Assembly: GCF_003473545.1 (NCBI RefSeq) | Contig: NZ_QUCM01000015.1 | Span: 1 to 64,000, forward strand | Source of the DNA: Clostridium sp. AM22-11AC | Lineage (GTDB): Bacteria; Bacillota; Clostridia; Lachnospirales; Lachnospiraceae | Length of the DNA stretch: 64,000 bases | Reading direction: 5' to 3' | Part shown: positions 61,070 through 64,000 of the stretch, in pieces | Position numbering within the stretch: position 1 is the first letter of the stretch | Layout: every line of letters begins with the position of its first letter | The notes under the pieces: generated by a model | The model's database searches: none | What the model was told of the DNA's origin: nothing | Seen by the model: only the letters and a program-made list of their open reading frames with translations | Translations under genes and position numbers: made by a program

Positions 61070-62152
61070 TTAGCAAAGTAAAGAACGGACGGTTTCGCCG
61101 GAGATCACTTCAACTGGGGTAAGGACTTTTACAGGCAGACAACTGCCGTTGTTTAGCTGCCATATCATATGCATTACCGTAGATTCGGAGATAGCTTCGA
61201 TATGTGTTTCCACTGTAGTGATCCGTGGGCTGATAATATTATAGTAGCCCAGATTATCATAGCCGATCACACTTACATCGTCAGGTACAGTACGACCGGT
61301 TTTGCAGATGGCATTGATGGCTCCAGTTGCCAAACGGTCATTAAATGCAAACAGGGCAGTAGGCATTTCGCCTGTGTAAGTGTTGAAAAAGTTCAAGCAC
61401 ACCTTTTCAGCTGCGTCATAAAGCCAGGAGCCTGTTTCTAAGATCAATTCAGGAGGAATAGAGAGTCCTTCTTCCTGGAAAGCCTGGAGAAATCCGGCGG
61501 TACGTTCCTGGTTACTTAAATAGCTTCGCACACCTGCCAGTAAAGCGACAGTTTTGTGTCCGTGTTCGATAAGATATCTGCCTGCAAGATAAGCTCCTTT
61601 GCGGTTATCTGATAAAACAGAAGGAAGCTTGTCGGAGTAGCTGTTGACTAAAACACAGGGTATTTTCTGACTGACAGCATATTCAATGTGTTTTTGAACA
61701 ACATTACTTACAAAAACGATTCCGGAAAGACCAAGTGCTGTAATCTTATCTGCAATATTATCGGAAGCATCCAGTGTAGTGTAGATCAGGGAACAGCCGT
61801 TTTTCTGAAAATCACGTTCCAGTATATTAAACAGGGAAGAGTAAAATGGTTCGGTTATAATATTTTCTTTTGGGAGGAAAAAACCGATGTTTTTGTTGGT
61901 GATAACTTTTGGGGACTCTGGGGCAACCGGGACACTGCTTAAAACAATAGTGCCTTTTCCGGGGCATTTTTCGATCAGCCCTTCGTCTGCTAACATCTGC
62001 ATTGCTTTTCGAAGAGTGCTGCGGTTGACATCGTATTTCAGGGAGAGGACCTGCTCTGTGGGGAGCAGGCTTCCTACCTTGTAGACATCATTCAGGATAT
62101 CATTTTTGATGTCATTATAAATCATGGAATAACGAAATTTTTCTTTGCTCAT
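61070..62152 (-). CDS. GntR-LacI hybrid transcriptional regulator (AraR-like)
   Basis: A 360-residue regulator of AraR layout. A GntR winged helix (MIYNDIKNDILNDVYKVGS, then VNRSTLRKAMQMLADEGL) is joined to a LacI/Peripla_BP_3 effector domain (about 85-355; IGFFLPKENIITEPFYSSLF, DDVSVIGYDNLGYYNIISPRI). The ligand is probably a sugar or sugar acid. Repeats of GTTGAC-type sequence lie at its own promoter and at the alcohol dehydrogenase and HIT promoters, so it is the likely controller of all three. Ribosome-binding site is weak (AGG). Confidence 0.92.
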   Translation of the reverse strand: MSKEKFRYSMIYNDIKNDILNDVYKVGSLLPTEQVLSLKYDVNRSTLRKAMQMLADEGLIEKCPGKGTIVLSSVPVAPESPKVITNKNIGFFLPKENIITEPFYSSLFNILERDFQKNGCSLIYTTLDASDNIADKITALGLSGIVFVSNVVQKHIEYAVSQKIPCVLVNSYSDKLPSVLSDNRKGAYLAGRYLIEHGHKTVALLAGVRSYLSNQERTAGFLQAFQEEGLSIPPELILETGSWLYDAAEKVCLNFFNTYTGEMPTALFAFNDRLATGAINAICKTGRTVPDDVSVIGYDNLGYYNIISPRITTVETHIEAISESTVMHMIWQLNNGSCLPVKVLTPVEVISGETVRSLLC

Positions 62153-62171
62153 ATTTTACCTAACTGAATCG

Positions 62172-62188
62172 TTTGTTAATTTGTTGAC
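62172..62188. promoter_or_regulatory. Putative operator at the regulator's own promoter
   Basis: TTTGTTAATTTGTTGAC holds two TTGTT half-sites nine bases apart, downstream of a TATACT -10 on the minus strand. The same TTGTTGA word recurs at the two promoters to the right. Confidence 0.5.
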
Positions 62189-62270
62189 TAATATTTATAC
62201 ATAAAGTATACATTTAACATTTTAACATGTTCAGCTCTTTCCTGCAATTCATGTTTTAAAAACCTGCCGA

Positions 62271-63431
62271 TCAGTCTTTCATAGCCAGCTCATATGCTGC
62301 TTTCATCAGTTCCTCATTCAGAGGACGTGGATTGCAGGTAATATGTCCGGTAGTTCTCTTGATCACATCGATCAGATAATCCATGCTTGGTTCTTCCTTT
62401 ATATATCCCTTTAAGCAGCGAGGAGCATCGATGGATTTCTGCAGAGAAGTAATTTTGTCTAACAGAGCCTGTACATTTTCTTTGTCAGAAGCACCTTCTT
62501 TGTATACGCCGAATGCCTTGGAGATTTCTACATATTTCTTCTCTGCATATTCCTGATTCAGGATAATGGAAGCTGGCAGGAAGATGGAGCATGCATCGCC
62601 GTGAGGAATACCGTATTCGCCTCCTAAAGGCTGAGCCATGATGTGAGCAATACCAATACCTGCAGTGATGGCAACACCGCCGAAGTAGCTTGCAAGCATC
62701 ATTCCGGCTCTTGCTTCCAGATTATCAGGATTGCGGTAAGCTTCTTCCAGATATTTGTTTACCAGTTCAATCGCCTTTAAGCCGTACATTTCGGTGATAG
62801 GTGTTGCGTTTAAGGAAACGTAAGATTCAATAGCATGACTTAAAGCGTCCATTCCTGTAGCAGCGGTAATACGTGCAGGAAGAGCTAAAGTCAGGCTTGG
62901 ATCCAGAACAACAACATCAGCAATCATGGTGTTGTGATACAGACTCTTCTTTAAGTGGTTGTTATTGTTGATAACAACGCTGGTCTTAGTAGCCTCAGCA
63001 CCGGTTCCGGAGGTAGTTGGGATAGCAATGAACAGAGGTGGTTCAACGGTAACAGCTTTTCCTCTCATCTGATAGTCTTCGGTGTCGCCGCCGTTAACAG
63101 CCAGCATACCGATCACTTTTGCTGCATCAACAACACTTCCGCCGCCTAAAGCAATGGTACAGTCACATCCTTCTGCAACGTAAATATCGCGTCCGTGGTC
63201 AATAATCTGAAGAGTTGGCTCAGTCTTTACTTCGTAAGGAACAACAGCCATACCGGCGTCTGTTAAAAGAGAAGAGATCTTCTTGAAGGCATCAAACTCA
63301 GCGCTGAAAGTTACAAAAAGAACTTTTTTCTTGTTGTACCAGTTTAAGATCCCCGGGATCTCTGTTACCTTATTTTCGCCGAAAATAAGACGTCTGTTAA
63401 AAACCATTTCAAAACCATTTGTGATTGCCAT
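62271..63431 (-). CDS. Iron-containing alcohol dehydrogenase
   Basis: Group III alcohol dehydrogenase of 386 residues, NAD(P)-dependent. ALGGGSVVDAAKVIGML binds cofactor; PTTSGTGAEATKTSVV and GMDALSHAIESYVSL follow, and IAHIMAQPLGGEYGIPHGDACSI gives metal-binding histidines. The family includes butanol, propanediol and lactaldehyde dehydrogenases, so substrate is open. AAGGAGG precedes the ATG. The promoter is flanked by GTTGAC-type repeats and is divergent from the HIT gene. Confidence 0.94.
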   Translation of the reverse strand: MAITNGFEMVFNRRLIFGENKVTEIPGILNWYNKKKVLFVTFSAEFDAFKKISSLLTDAGMAVVPYEVKTEPTLQIIDHGRDIYVAEGCDCTIALGGGSVVDAAKVIGMLAVNGGDTEDYQMRGKAVTVEPPLFIAIPTTSGTGAEATKTSVVINNNNHLKKSLYHNTMIADVVVLDPSLTLALPARITAATGMDALSHAIESYVSLNATPITEMYGLKAIELVNKYLEEAYRNPDNLEARAGMMLASYFGGVAITAGIGIAHIMAQPLGGEYGIPHGDACSIFLPASIILNQEYAEKKYVEISKAFGVYKEGASDKENVQALLDKITSLQKSIDAPRCLKGYIKEEPSMDYLIDVIKRTTGHITCNPRPLNEELMKAAYELAMKD

Positions 63432-63464
63432 GATACATCCTCCTTAAAAATGTGTTTGTTTTGT

Positions 63465-63479
63465 TTGTTGATTTGTTGA
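63465..63479. promoter_or_regulatory. Putative operator repeats near the alcohol dehydrogenase start
   Basis: TTGTTGA occurs at 63465-63471 and 63473-63479 on the plus strand. More copies (as TCAACAA) lie at 63532-63538 and 63544-63550, bracketing the promoter. Confidence 0.5.
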
Positions 63480-63506
63480 GATGTCAGAAGAATTTTTACA
63501 TTTGAT

Positions 63507-63535
63507 AGTATACATGTTTTGAACAACAAAGTCAA
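63507..63535 (-). promoter_or_regulatory. Promoter of the alcohol dehydrogenase gene
   Basis: On the minus strand TTGACT (63530-63535), 17 bases, TATACT (63507-63512). The -35 is embedded in a TTGTTGACTTTGTTGTT repeat. Confidence 0.8.
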
Positions 63536-63550
63536 CAAAATAATCAACAA

Positions 63551-63738
63551 ATTATTGAAAATGTTGCGAACATATAAAAACATATATAAAGAAGATAAAT
63601 GAACAAAACGCCTATAAAAGGTGGTGAAAGTGAGAAGTATCTGTGAAAAATATAGGAAATATGAGGGGAATAATGGGCGAAAAAAGTAAAAACAACTAAG
63701 GGGAACGAACGAAAATTTAAAAATAGTTGACATTAATA
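63551..63738. other. AT-rich divergent region without a gene
   Basis: No supported open frame. It separates the two divergent promoters and contains one GTTGAC site (63726-63731). Confidence 0.6.
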
Positions 63739-63767
63739 TTGACAACCTATTGAAAGATATGTATACT
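63739..63767 (+). promoter_or_regulatory. Promoter of the HIT-protein operon
   Basis: TTGACA (63739-63744), 17 bases, TATACT (63762-63767), near consensus. Two copies of TGTTGACAA in tandem lie at 63784-63801, just after the start of transcription. Confidence 0.82.
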
Positions 63768-63823
63768 TAGTGATGTAAACAAATGTTGACAATGTTGACA
63801 ATATATAAAAAGGAGTCAAGGTT

Positions 63824-64000
63824 ATGAGCGAATGTTTCTATTGTGAAGACGGGGAAAAGAGAAAGAGTTTAATGATCGAGATCTGCAAGTTAAACTATTC
63901 TACGATCTACTTAAACAGAAATCAGAAATATCCAGGAAGATGTGTTGTAAAGCTGAATGAGCATAAGACAGAATACTTCCAGATGACCAAAGAACAGAGA
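63824..64000 (+). CDS. HIT-family protein, N-terminal part (truncated by window end)
   Basis: The first 59 residues are visible. ECFYCEDGEKRKSLMIEIC and YLNRNQKYPGRCVVKLNEH resemble the start of HIT-fold nucleotide hydrolases, where a CxxC pair precedes the first strand and PGRCVV leads toward the active site. The histidine triad itself lies beyond the window. AAAAGGAG precedes the ATG. It is under the GTTGAC-repeat promoter, so it may be co-controlled with the alcohol dehydrogenase. Confidence 0.6.
   Translation, partial: MSECFYCEDGEKRKSLMIEICKLNYSTIYLNRNQKYPGRCVVKLNEHKTEYFQMTKEQR

Overview
The window reads as a chromosomal segment of an anaerobic, spore-forming gut Clostridium relative, most likely a Lachnospiraceae. 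Grounds: GlgC/GlgD paired ADP-glucose pyrophosphorylase subunits, SpoVG, a TM1266-type hydrogenase regulator, QueT, a PTS cellobiose operon, a T-box, TPP and preQ1-type riboswitches, strong AGGAGG ribosome-binding sites and TTGACA/TATAAT promoters. No rRNA, tRNA, CRISPR, prophage or intact insertion sequence was seen. Most of the segment is ordinary chromosome; the interest lies in regulation and in several odd protein architectures.

Layout. 1-4.1 kb (minus strand): a ribose-type ABC importer followed by an FGGY sugar kinase, controlled by a T-box leader whose specifier and acceptor-pairing bases both point to tRNA-Trp. 4.3-13.2 kb: a DUF975 membrane protein, a TSCPD protein, mtnN, a lineage-type membrane protein, a frameshifted Glucos_trans_II membrane protein, pgi and tkt. 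13.3-13.9 kb: a decayed DUF234-type ATPase. 14.2-21.6 kb: a coiled-coil membrane protein, then an ANTAR response regulator, a PdtaS/EutW-like kinase, an ANTAR-type antiterminator leader, two paralogous APC permeases and an SDR dehydrogenase. This looks like a self-contained sensing and uptake module for an unknown amine or amino alcohol. 21.6-24 kb: TPP riboswitch, thiD and cytX. 24-28.5 kb (minus): a YhaN/YhaO-like nuclease pair and asnS. 28.9-31.7 kb: glgC, glgD and spoVG.

32-39.4 kb: a one-protein NRPS (A-PCP-C plus a partial second A domain), a COG2509-type flavoprotein, queT behind a pseudoknotted preQ1-like leader, and an AAA ATPase preceded by 10-bp tandem repeats. 39.5-46.2 kb: a metallo-beta-lactamase-fold hydrolase and a sugar ABC operon, divergent from a LacI regulator that carries an extra ABC solute-binding domain. 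46.3-51.5 kb: monofunctional transglycosylase, pth and mfd. 51.5-54.5 kb: a hydrogenase-system regulator and, divergently, a cytoplasmic ParB-like/BMP fusion coupled to a phosphoesterase. 54.6-58.9 kb: a GntR-controlled PTS beta-glucoside operon. 59-64 kb: a fumarate-reductase-like flavoprotein, a GntR-LacI hybrid regulator, an iron alcohol dehydrogenase and the start of a HIT protein, with GTTGAC-type repeats at the last three promoters suggesting a small regulon.

The best candidates for something undescribed are the tRNA-Trp T-box on a sugar-type transporter, the stand-alone ANTAR permease module, the LacI/solute-binding-protein fusion, the ParB-BMP/phosphoesterase pair and the NRPS with a partial A domain. 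All assignments come from reading sequence and recalled family motifs; no database search was run.
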